A stretch of DNA of 64,000 nucleotides from an uncultured Sphingomonadaceae bacterium (lineage in GTDB: Bacteria > Pseudomonadota > Alphaproteobacteria > Sphingomonadales > Sphingomonadaceae), in the NCBI GenBank assembly GCA_947489315.1, contig CANLCX010000002.1, positions 992,001-1,056,000 on the forward strand, in the 5' to 3' direction. Below are positions 8,925-15,802 of this stretch, one piece after another. How positions within the stretch are numbered: the first letter of the stretch is position 1; each line of letters opens with the position of its first letter. Under the pieces are notes generated by a model that was not told where the DNA came from, made no database searches, and worked only from the letters and a program-made list of their open reading frames with translations. Both the position numbers and the translations under genes were made by a program.

Positions 8925-11116
8925 GACTTAATACCCATTTGCTTGTTGTAGAGCATCGCATAGCGACCATCGGCTTCGATCAACTCTTCATGCGTGCCAA
9001 TCTCGGTAATATCGCCCGCTTCCACGGTCACAATGCGATTACATTGGCGAACTGCGGACAAGCGGTGCGCGATAATCATCACTGTCCGGCCTTGAGCAAT
9101 TTTTGCGAGATTATCCTGAATAATTTCTTCGCTCTCGGCATCCAATGCGCTGGTCGCTTCATCGAGGATCAAGATACGGGGATCGCCAATTAGTGCGCGT
9201 GCAATGGCCATGCGCTGTCGCTGCCCGCCGGACAAGTTGCTGCCGCGCTCATCGATGATCGTGTCATAGCCATGAGGAAGCTCGAGAATAAACTCGTGCG
9301 CGCCGGCCAAGTTTGCCGCTGCGATAACCGCTTCCATGGGACGCGTTGGATCGGCCAGCGAGATATTGTCCCGGACCGTGCGATTGAACAAGATGTTCTC
9401 TTGCAGCACCACGCCGATTTGCCGCCGGAGCCAAGCTGGATCAACCAGCGCCAGATCAACGCCATCGACCAGGACGCGGCCTTGCTCCGGCACATAAAGC
9501 CGCTGCACCAATTTTGTGAGCGTGGACTTACCTGAACCAGATGGCCCAACAATACCAAGCATCTCGCCAGCCTGCACGTCCAGGCTGACACCGCGCAAGG
9601 CTTCGGCTGCATCGGGGCGGTAACGAAAGCGAACCTTGTCAAATTCTACATGACCGCTAATCGGCGGCAAACTCGCGCGGCCTGGATTATATTCTGGCTC
9701 TGCGGGAGAATTGAGCACATCGCCTAGCCGGTCGACAGAGATGCGGACTTGTTGAAAATCCTGCCATAGCTGGGACAATCGCAAAATCGGCTGCGCAACC
9801 CGCCCGGCCAGCATATTGAACGCGACCAAGGATCCCACCGAGAATGTACCGGCTATCACAGCCTTTGCGCCAAAATAAAGAATGGCGACGGTCGTAAGTT
9901 TTGATACGATTTGAATGAGGTGACTGCCCCAGTTTGACAGCACGGCAACCTTAAAGCCGGTTTGCGTATAACCGGAAAAGAGTTTTTCCCATTTGTCGCG
10001 CATCTGCGGTTCTACAGCCATCGACTTAAGCGTGCCAATGCCGGTAACTGTTTCCACAAGGAAAGCTTGGTTTTCCGCACCCTGGCGGAACTTTTCATCC
10101 AACCGCGCCCGCAACGGCGGCGTGATGAACAAGGATATCGCAATGTAAATCGGAATGGTCAATGCCACGATTAGCGTCAGCAGCGGTGAATAAATATACA
10201 TGACCACAAAGAAAACGATCGTGAAGAACAGATCGATGACCACCGTAACGGCATTGCTGGTTAGAAACTGGCGGATATTTTCCAGTTCGCGGACGCGGGC
10301 GACGCTGTCGCCCACGCGCCGCGCTTCAAAATAGCTGACGGGTAGATTGACCAAATGCCGGAACATGTTTGACGAAAGTTCAGCGTCCACGCGGTTGGTA
10401 GTATGTGCGAACAGCCAGTTGCGCAGCGCCGACAAGAAGGTCTCCCAGGTCAGCACAACAGCTAAGCCAAATGCGAGCACCTCCAAGGTTGTAAGCGATT
10501 GGTGCACCAATACTTTGTCGATCACCAGCTGGAAGAAAATCGGTGAAGCGAGCCCCATAAGTTGCAGAAAGAAGCTGCCGATAAGCACATCGCGCAGGGC
10601 GCGGCGATATTTGACCAGTGCCGGGATGAACCAGCTAATGTCGAAGGGTCGTTTGTCTCCGGTGACTTTTTCTCGCGAGGTCAGCAGCAACAAGCGTCCG
10701 GCAAAAACTTCGTCCATTTGCTCTATCGACAAAACTTCTGGCCGCTCGCTATCCCCGCGCTGGATCAAATAGCGCGGCGTGAGGCTCTCTTCCTCGATCT
10801 TGAGCAAGATAAACGCGCCGCCATCATGGGTTCGCAAGATCGCTGGCAGCGGTATCTTGCTCAGTTCCTCGCGTTTGGCATCGCGCAACCGCGATATCAG
10901 CCCGAGTTTTTTGGCAATGCGCGCGAGATGTTCCAGTGTATAGGGATCATCGCCCTGACCACGATCATGATGAATTTGATTGGGGTCTGCGGGAACGCCG
11001 AGGAATTTGGCAAGCAAAATAAAACAGGCCAGCGCCGGGTCAATCGGCGCCGAGCTGGTTAGTGCAGCCTGGTCGACATCTGCATTGGTGTTTTGGTCGT
11101 CTGCCCCGACAGACAT
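8921..11116 (-). CDS. Type I secretion ABC transporter/permease (HlyB family) with degenerate C39-like domain
   Basis: A 731-residue half-transporter. The N-terminal C39-like domain (about 25-150) is catalytically dead in appearance: Ala30 stands where a C39 peptidase has its Cys (a Cys follows at 31), as in HlyB, where this domain only docks unfolded RTX substrates. A conserved His (97, RTHDGG) remains. Six TM segments lie at about 165-440. The nucleotide-binding domain has Walker A GPSGSGKST (about 523), signature LSGGQRQRMAIARAL (about 626), Walker B ILILDEATSALD and an H-loop IIAHRLS. It is first in an operon with the adaptor. The likely substrate is the RTX protein encoded downstream. 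Confidence 0.95.
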   Translation of the reverse strand: MSVGADDQNTNADVDQAALTSSAPIDPALACFILLAKFLGVPADPNQIHHDRGQGDDPYTLEHLARIAKKLGLISRLRDAKREELSKIPLPAILRTHDGGAFILLKIEEESLTPRYLIQRGDSERPEVLSIEQMDEVFAGRLLLLTSREKVTGDKRPFDISWFIPALVKYRRALRDVLIGSFFLQLMGLASPIFFQLVIDKVLVHQSLTTLEVLAFGLAVVLTWETFLSALRNWLFAHTTNRVDAELSSNMFRHLVNLPVSYFEARRVGDSVARVRELENIRQFLTSNAVTVVIDLFFTIVFFVVMYIYSPLLTLIVALTIPIYIAISLFITPPLRARLDEKFRQGAENQAFLVETVTGIGTLKSMAVEPQMRDKWEKLFSGYTQTGFKVAVLSNWGSHLIQIVSKLTTVAILYFGAKAVIAGTFSVGSLVAFNMLAGRVAQPILRLSQLWQDFQQVRISVDRLGDVLNSPAEPEYNPGRASLPPISGHVEFDKVRFRYRPDAAEALRGVSLDVQAGEMLGIVGPSGSGKSTLTKLVQRLYVPEQGRVLVDGVDLALVDPAWLRRQIGVVLQENILFNRTVRDNISLADPTRPMEAVIAAANLAGAHEFILELPHGYDTIIDERGSNLSGGQRQRMAIARALIGDPRILILDEATSALDAESEEIIQDNLAKIAQGRTVMIIAHRLSAVRQCNRIVTVEAGDITEIGTHEELIEADGRYAMLYNKQMGIKS

Positions 11117-11244
11117 AACTTACGCGCCCCCGCTATACTCAAGCCGCAGGCTAGTAACAGCGATTGTTTAGATTCGCTAGCTAAACTGATCACCGGCGAG
11201 CAACTACATAGATTTACTTAGCTTCTTTTTGCGCGCGGACGCCG

Positions 11245-11265
11245 TTACATCCATTTTGGATGTAA
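11245..11265. promoter_or_regulatory. Inverted repeat upstream of hlyB (putative operator)
   Basis: Perfect 8-bp arms TTACATCC (11245-11252) and GGATGTAA (11258-11265) around ATTTT. It lies 129 nt upstream of the hlyB ATG. Its inner 15 bases recur exactly at 7410-7424 upstream of toxC. This looks like a dimeric regulator site; the regulator is unknown and none is encoded next to it. Confidence 0.5.
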
Positions 11266-11468
11266 TTTGAGCATGGTGGCGGATCGAAAGGGCCAAGGGC
11301 CATTCTTTGCGGCTGCCTATTGATCGTGAACTAACGTCAAAACGCGCGCCTTACAGGCGCCTTACCAAGCCAAGTCCTTGCGGTTGCGTGGCGCGCTGTG
11401 GAGGAAAAGCGACAGCTTGGCGCGATCCAAAGGCGCGAACGCCAACTTTGATGCTACCGTCGCTTCCT

Positions 11469-11499
11469 AATGTCCGCTTTGGGCGTAAAAGCGGACATT
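11469..11499. repeat. Dispersed hairpin repeat, copy 1 (GGGCG loop type)
   Basis: AATGTCCGCTTT and AAAGCGGACATT arms around a GGGCGT loop, a near-perfect hairpin of about 11 bp. It belongs to a family seen about nine times in this window, always outside genes. Confidence 0.75.
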
Positions 11500-11544
11500 G
11501 AGTTTGGCTTGTCCGACACGCCGTAGCTAGTTATGTAATCCTCT

Positions 11545-11952
11545 ATGTTTCGATCCACTCTTATTCTGACTTTTATTGGAAGTCTGATCGCTTGCAGCAA
11601 TGGCGCACAGAAAGCCGAAAAGTGCGCATTACTTTCGGAGGGGTGGAGCCAGCCAAAAGATGGAGTGCCAACATTCGCAGTGGTGAACACCATTGCTTGG
11701 TCCGATTCCTCGATCACTTGGAATGGCGTAGCGGTGAAAGAAAGCCAGCTTACTGGCTTATTCACAGAAATGAGGAACGTCGTTCCTGAACCGCTCATAG
11801 TGTATCATCCGGTTGGTGCACCGAACTGCGACCGAGCAACCGAACTTCGAGATATGATCGACAAAGCAGTTGATTGCAAACGAGGCTGGGTATGTGGCTT
11901 AGGTAAAGAGGCCGATTGGAAAAATGCTACCCCACATAATGATGCGCTCTAA
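11545..11952 (+). CDS. Small predicted lipoprotein of unknown function
   Basis: 135 residues. The N-terminus (FRSTLILTFIGSLIAC) is a lipoprotein signal with lipobox LIAC, Cys17 being the likely lipidated residue. The mature part contains TITWNGV-like and VVPEPLIVYHPVGAP segments, then a Cys-containing helix RATELRDMIDKAVDC. This resembles the periplasmic C-terminal fold of ExbD-like or small sphingomonad lipoproteins, but no family is assigned. It stands alone, bracketed by two dispersed hairpin repeats (11469-11499 and 12004-12033). Confidence 0.6.
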   Translation: MFRSTLILTFIGSLIACSNGAQKAEKCALLSEGWSQPKDGVPTFAVVNTIAWSDSSITWNGVAVKESQLTGLFTEMRNVVPEPLIVYHPVGAPNCDRATELRDMIDKAVDCKRGWVCGLGKEADWKNATPHNDAL

Positions 11953-12003
11953 AGGCATGCAATTACTATCTTTCAATCCGCTAAAGTGTTGGTGAGTGAT
12001 CCT

Positions 12004-12033
12004 AATGTCCGCTTTCGGGATAAAGCAGACACC
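12004..12033. repeat. Dispersed hairpin repeat, copy 2 (CGGGAT loop type)
   Basis: AATGTCCGCTTT then CGGGAT then AAAGCAGACACC; one arm carries mismatches. Its loop is the reverse complement of that in the copy at 55904-55935, defining a second subtype of the family. Confidence 0.65.
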
Positions 12034-12096
12034 AAAAATCTGGATATTATCGACCTTACCGCCGGTCTCTAAAGGCATCTGTGCCTCGAGTAATTA

Positions 12097-12537
12097 CTAG
12101 AAATCACCTACATCGCATTGCAGGCAGACAATGCCATTCCGACGCCACATATCAACAACTTGCTGACGGTCATCGACAACAAATTCGATTGCTTTTCCCG
12201 CGGCCTTTAAACGATACAAAATCTCTTCCTTGATGATATGATCGGCTCTGAAATCATCGTCCGGCCGCATCAATATTTGTTCGAATGGGATTTCATTCCA
12301 GGTCAGCCATTGCTCGGTCAGAGTTCTTGAACGTTCATTTCGTCCGGTTACCAGAATGAGTTCATAAGCCTCTGATGCCCAAAGGGACTTATACAACGCC
12401 ACGATCGGTGCATTGGGCGTATCTGCGCCCATCTCCGCATTAAAGGATTTCCAGTCAGGTTTATCTTGGGCTACGTAATTTCGTCGATGCTCGATATTCG
12501 CGAGTGTTCCGTCAATATCGAATAATATTGTTTTCAT
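12097..12537 (-). CDS. PNKP-like HAD 3'-phosphatase in the rtc locus
   Basis: A 146-residue HAD-superfamily protein resembling the phosphatase half of T4 polynucleotide kinase/phosphatase. Motif I is FDIDGTLA (residues 6-13, nucleophile Asp7 and acid/base Asp9). Motif II is LVTGRNE, a Lys lies in IIKEEIL, and motif IV is VVDDR. Such enzymes remove 3'-phosphate or 2',3'-cyclic phosphate ends from nucleic acids. There is no kinase domain. The ATG at 12537 follows the rtcR stop by three bases, so the two genes are almost certainly co-transcribed and coupled. The context suggests RNA 3'-end healing, which would compete with or complement RtcA/RtcB sealing. A role in DNA 3'-end repair is possible. 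Confidence 0.8.
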   Translation of the reverse strand: MKTILFDIDGTLANIEHRRNYVAQDKPDWKSFNAEMGADTPNAPIVALYKSLWASEAYELILVTGRNERSRTLTEQWLTWNEIPFEQILMRPDDDFRADHIIKEEILYRLKAAGKAIEFVVDDRQQVVDMWRRNGIVCLQCDVGDF

Positions 12538-12540
12538 ACA

Positions 12541-14139
12541 CTATGCCTCCGCATGAATGTCAGCCCAGCTTAATCCAAAACGGGCGAGGTATTTTTTCAA
12601 GCGGTCTGCATCATTGGCACTTTTGCGCCGCTGACGGGATGATGCGAATAGCGTGCGTCCAGCTTCAGACATGGATTTGCTATTGCGGCTGACTTTTATA
12701 ACTTCCGCCAACTGCACCTGGTCAAAAGGATCCAGTTCATCCAATTGCTCAGCGCCGAACAGATTTTGGAGGATATTGTCCGTCTCAACTGTGTTCCCAT
12801 GCCAAAGGCGATCCAGCTTCATGGTTTCCAAGTCAACGGTTTCGCGGCCTATTCTGCCCTCCGGAGAAAGAGTTGCCATTCGCGTTACACTTGCCGCAAG
12901 GTCGCGAAAATTGCCTGACCAAAGCGCGCTCGGGGAATTCGCAAACTTCAGATATCGATCGCGCGCTTCTTTGTTGAAAGTCACGCGATTGCCCTCTCTC
13001 TCGGCAAAACGGTCCAGTTCATAATCCAGATTGGGCTCGATATCCTCCTTGCGGTCCGCGAGACCCGGTAGCGCAAATGTCCAGAGGTTGAGACGGGCGA
13101 GAAGGTCATCGCGGAAAGTCCCCTTGGTCACGGCCAGCGAGAGATCCTTGTTTGTGCCGGCGATCAGCTGGAAGTCTGAATTCGCTTCCCTGTCAGCGCC
13201 GACGGGCAAAAACCGCTTCTCTTCAATCGCGCGCAAAATCATCGCTTGTTCGTCCGCGCCCAACTCGCCTATCTCATCAAGGAACAGCATCCCCTTGTCT
13301 GCTGTTCGCAATAGACCGGCGCGTTCTGTTGCCGCTCCGGTAAACGCGCCCTTGGTGTGACCAAAAAGAGCAGACATGGCGCTGTCCCCGCGCAAGGTGG
13401 CACAGTTTACCTCGACAAAGCTTCCTGAGACCTGATGCTTCAATTTTTTGAGTTCGAAAATGCGGCGCGCCAACTGGCTCTTGCCAGCACCTGTTGGCCC
13501 GGTGAGCAATATTGGCGCTTTCGATCGGCCCGCAACTTGTTCGATTTCATCGATCAGGGCGTTGAAAGCCTGGTTCTTGGTTTCGATGCCTGACTTTAAA
13601 AAAGACGATCCCTCAGCCATTTGCACGGCAAAGCGAGAGGCGAGACTGTCGTAACGCGACAAGTCCAAATCGATCATGCTCAACCGGCCGGGGAAATTCC
13701 CCGCCGACATTTTCGCGGGCTGTGTCTGCAACAGGCGGCCGGGCAGAAAGCGCGCCTCTGTGAGAAGAAATAAGCAAATCTGCACGACATGCGTGCCGGT
13801 TGTGATGTGGATCAGATAATCTTCTTTGTCAGGATCAAACGGATATTCGCGCGCAAAGTCGAGCAGCTTGCCGTAAACTTCTTCAAACTCCCAGGGATCG
13901 TCAAAGCCCAAAAGCCGCTGGTCGACCGTCGTTTCCGGCGAGACGGATACAATGTCCGCTGCGACCTGGTCAGCTAGCCGATGATGCTGCTTGCCATGGA
14001 TGAGGACAAAGCGATCGATGCGCAAATCTTCATGCATGGCAATTGACACGGACGGCCGCCACTTGTTCCACCGCGTCGGTCCAAATTTCCCTGCATCGAG
14101 CGTCGAGCCCAAAAATCCAATGACAACAAGTGGCTTCAT
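12541..14139 (-). CDS. rtcR: RtcR, sigma-54-dependent activator of the RNA-repair operon
   Basis: 532 residues. The N-terminal CARF-type sensor (about 1-180) has KPLVVIGFLGSTLD at the start and the HITTGTHV ligand-site strand (111-118). The AAA+ domain has Walker A GPTGAGKS (214-221), the sigma-54-contacting GAFTGA (264-269) and Walker B MLFLDEIGEL (284-293). The C-terminus carries a Fis-like helix region (SMSEAGRTLFASSRQRR). In Salmonella RtcR is known to respond to damaged tRNA ends and to switch on rtcBA from a sigma-54 promoter. Here it diverges from a matching sigma-54 promoter at 14289-14304 and the tRNA-rtcB-rtcA unit. The start ATG is adjacent to a palindrome at 14143-14158. The gene is intact. 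Confidence 0.95.
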   Translation of the reverse strand: MKPLVVIGFLGSTLDAGKFGPTRWNKWRPSVSIAMHEDLRIDRFVLIHGKQHHRLADQVAADIVSVSPETTVDQRLLGFDDPWEFEEVYGKLLDFAREYPFDPDKEDYLIHITTGTHVVQICLFLLTEARFLPGRLLQTQPAKMSAGNFPGRLSMIDLDLSRYDSLASRFAVQMAEGSSFLKSGIETKNQAFNALIDEIEQVAGRSKAPILLTGPTGAGKSQLARRIFELKKLKHQVSGSFVEVNCATLRGDSAMSALFGHTKGAFTGAATERAGLLRTADKGMLFLDEIGELGADEQAMILRAIEEKRFLPVGADREANSDFQLIAGTNKDLSLAVTKGTFRDDLLARLNLWTFALPGLADRKEDIEPNLDYELDRFAEREGNRVTFNKEARDRYLKFANSPSALWSGNFRDLAASVTRMATLSPEGRIGRETVDLETMKLDRLWHGNTVETDNILQNLFGAEQLDELDPFDQVQLAEVIKVSRNSKSMSEAGRTLFASSRQRRKSANDADRLKKYLARFGLSWADIHAEA

Positions 14140-14142
14140 ATT

Positions 14143-14158
14143 TTATCCTTTAGGATAA
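14143..14158. promoter_or_regulatory. Palindrome between rtcR and the sigma-54 promoter (candidate RtcR site)
   Basis: TTATCCTTTAGGATAA: 7-bp arms TTATCCT/AGGATAA with a 2-nt centre, in AT-rich DNA. It begins three bases from the rtcR ATG and is about 145-160 nt upstream of the expected rtc transcription start, a usual enhancer distance for sigma-54 activators. It could also serve autoregulation of rtcR. Function is inferred. Confidence 0.45.
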
Positions 14159-14288
14159 TATAATATCTATTAATATAGTTTATTTGACATATTTTTCAGA
14201 TGCTCAAATGGTGATTAAAGCGGAATAATTTCTGTTTATATATATTTATCAATGATTTGTGTGATGATAAACCTAGCAACCGGAAAAC

Positions 14289-14304
14289 TGGCACGGTCGC
14301 TGCA
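14289..14304 (+). promoter_or_regulatory. Sigma-54 (-24/-12) promoter of the tRNA-rtcBA operon
   Basis: TGGCACG-GTCG-CTGCA matches the sigma-54 consensus TGGCACG-N4-TTGCA with one mismatch. The invariant GG (14290-14291) and GC (14302-14303) are separated by exactly 10 bases. Transcription should begin near 14315. It faces right, directly before the hairpin, tRNA, rtcB and rtcA, and diverges from rtcR. Confidence 0.85.
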
Positions 14305-14354
14305 ATGCTATGGGCATCCGGATGATTGCGCAAACATGGTCAACCGGGTGAAGC

Positions 14355-14399
14355 GGAAACCGGAGCGGCTGGAATGGGCCAGCCGCTCCAGAGGTTTCC
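14355..14399 (+). ncRNA. Strong hairpin in the rtc leader, five bases before the tRNA
   Basis: GGAAACC (14355-14361) pairs with GGTTTCC (14393-14399), and GGAGCGGCTGG (14362-14372) pairs perfectly with CCAGCCGCTCC (14379-14389). This gives an 18-bp stem with a 6-nt loop and an AGA bulge. It lies within the predicted sigma-54 transcript. It could be a processing signal, a protein-binding RNA stem or part of a hairpin-plus-tRNA composite RNA reminiscent of bacterial Y RNAs. No Ro/TROVE gene is present in the window, so the Y-RNA idea is only an analogy. Confidence 0.6.
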
Positions 14400-14404
14400 A
14401 AAAG

Positions 14405-14480
14405 CAGGATGTAGTTCAATCGGTAGAGCGTGTGCTTTGGAAGCATGATGTTGTTGGTTCAAGTCCAGCCATCCTGACCA
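14405..14480 (+). tRNA. tRNA-Pro(UGG) inside the RtcR-controlled RNA-repair operon
   Basis: A complete 76-nt cloverleaf: acceptor CAGGATG/CATCCTG (7 bp, perfect), T8, D-stem GTTC/GAGC with G18G19, anticodon stem TGTGC/GCATG, loop TTTGGAA with anticodon TGG, T-stem GTTGG/CCAGC with loop TTCAAGT, and discriminator A followed by encoded CCA. C1-G72 and A73 agree with proline identity. Unusual points are A37 where tRNA-Pro normally has G37, and several G-U pairs in the D, anticodon and T stems, so it is not a normal household tRNA-Pro. Its promoter is the sigma-54 site 100 bp upstream, and no terminator separates it from rtcB, so it should be cut out of the rtcBA transcript. Confidence 0.88.
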
Positions 14481-14542
14481 GATTTTTATGATCCTATCCA
14501 TGTGGCCTTTGGCTGCTAAAGAACATGATAAGGAGACCTGCG

Positions 14543-15769
14543 ATGGTCGATACAAAATATGAATATGTGGACGTTGAAGGCGGACACCCGATCAAAATGT
14601 GGACTCGTGGTGTCCCGGTTGATGATGGCGCGCGTGTTCAGCTTTCCAAAGCGGCGCAGATGCCGTTTATTTTTAAGCATATGGCTGCGATGCCTGACGT
14701 CCATGTCGGTATTGGTGCAACGGTTGGATCCGTGATTCCAACCAAAGGCGCGGTTATCCCGGCCGCGGTCGGCGTTGATATTGGCTGCGGCATGATGGCT
14801 GCGCAGACTTCGCTGATGGCGAGTGATCTTCCGGACAATCTGGAAGGCATTCGGTCTGCAATCGAAGCCGCTGTGCCGCATGGCCGGTCGGTTGGTCGCG
14901 GTCGCCGGGACAAAGGTTCATGGGGTGATCCGCAAAAAGAGATCACCGATGCGTGGGCCCCGCTCTCGGCGCGGTTCGACCGGATCACGGATAAATATCC
15001 ACGGTTCAAGAACACGAACAACATCGTCCACCTCGGCACGCTTGGTACAGGCAACCATTTTATTGAACTGTGCCTCGATACCGAAGATCGGGTGTGGGTC
15101 ATGCTGCATAGCGGTTCACGTGGTGTGGGTAACGCCATCGGCTCGCAGTTTATCGAACTGGCGAAGCAGGATATGCGCAAATGGCATATCAATCTGCCGG
15201 ACCAGAATCTGGCCTATTTCCCGGAAGGGACCGATCATTTTGACGATTATGTTGAAGCGGTCGGCTGGGCACAGGATTTTGCGATGGCCAACCGTCAGAT
15301 GATGATGAAAAACGTCATCAAGGCGCTGCGCGGTCAGATTGCCAAACCGTTTGATGCAGAGATGGAGGCAATTAACTGCCACCATAACTATGTCAATCGC
15401 GAGCGGCATTTCGGCGAGGATGTCCTGATCACCCGGAAAGGCGCAGTCCGTGCTTCAAAGGGTATGATGGGCATCATTCCAGGGTCAATGGGCGCAAAGT
15501 CGTTCATTGTTCGGGGTCTCGGCAATCGGGAGTCCTTCGAGAGCTGCAGTCATGGCGCTGGCCGGGTCATGTCCCGGACCGAAGCCAAGAAAGCGGTGAC
15601 ACTGGAAGAGCATATCGAAGATACCAAAGGCGTAGAATGCCGAAAGGATATCGGCGTGCTCGACGAAACGCCAAAGGCTTACAAGCCGATCGAAGCGGTC
15701 ATGGCCGCGCAGGATGATCTCGTCGAGATTGTCCATACGCTGAAACAGGTTGTGTGTGTGAAGGGTTAG
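14543..15769 (+). CDS. rtcB: RtcB, 3'-phosphate/5'-OH RNA ligase
   Basis: 408 residues from the ATG at 14543, which has AGGAG seven bases upstream; an earlier in-frame ATG at 14525 would place this ribosome site inside the gene. RtcB joins RNA 2',3'-cyclic-phosphate or 3'-phosphate ends to 5'-OH ends through a GMP-histidine intermediate with Mn(II). Visible family motifs are GVDIGCGM (metal Cys82), LGTGNHFIEL, MLHSGSRGVG and SCSHGAGR, the last holding the guanylylated His. The length is typical of the short bacterial form. It is the first protein gene after the tRNA, followed by rtcA 33 nt downstream. All key residues look intact. Confidence 0.97.
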   Translation: MVDTKYEYVDVEGGHPIKMWTRGVPVDDGARVQLSKAAQMPFIFKHMAAMPDVHVGIGATVGSVIPTKGAVIPAAVGVDIGCGMMAAQTSLMASDLPDNLEGIRSAIEAAVPHGRSVGRGRRDKGSWGDPQKEITDAWAPLSARFDRITDKYPRFKNTNNIVHLGTLGTGNHFIELCLDTEDRVWVMLHSGSRGVGNAIGSQFIELAKQDMRKWHINLPDQNLAYFPEGTDHFDDYVEAVGWAQDFAMANRQMMMKNVIKALRGQIAKPFDAEMEAINCHHNYVNRERHFGEDVLITRKGAVRASKGMMGIIPGSMGAKSFIVRGLGNRESFESCSHGAGRVMSRTEAKKAVTLEEHIEDTKGVECRKDIGVLDETPKAYKPIEAVMAAQDDLVEIVHTLKQVVCVKG

Positions 15770-15802
15770 CCTTTCACACATCAATCCTTAAGGACATAAG
15801 AG

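Larger units (their letters stand above)
11117..11544. other. Intergenic region between hlyB and a lipoprotein gene
   Basis: 428 bases without a credible gene. It holds the hlyB-side inverted repeat (11245-11265) and a dispersed hairpin repeat (11469-11499). Small frames here lack ribosome sites and recognisable products. Promoters for the leftward secretion operon should lie here, but no clear -35/-10 pair was identified. Confidence 0.5.

Noticed and set aside
11454-11798. Leftward 114-codon frame over the lipoprotein gene
   Set aside because: It is the shadow of the rightward lipoprotein gene, which has a proper lipobox, and it includes the hairpin repeat.
14405-14480. Reading the rtc tRNA as tRNA-Trp or as a mere tRNA-like fold
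   Set aside because: The anticodon loop aligns with TGG at positions 34-36 and all arms pair with standard lengths, so tRNA-Pro(UGG) fits better.
14252-14491. Rightward 79-codon frame across the rtc leader
   Set aside because: It overlies the sigma-54 promoter, hairpin and tRNA and matches no family; the structured RNA explains the sequence.
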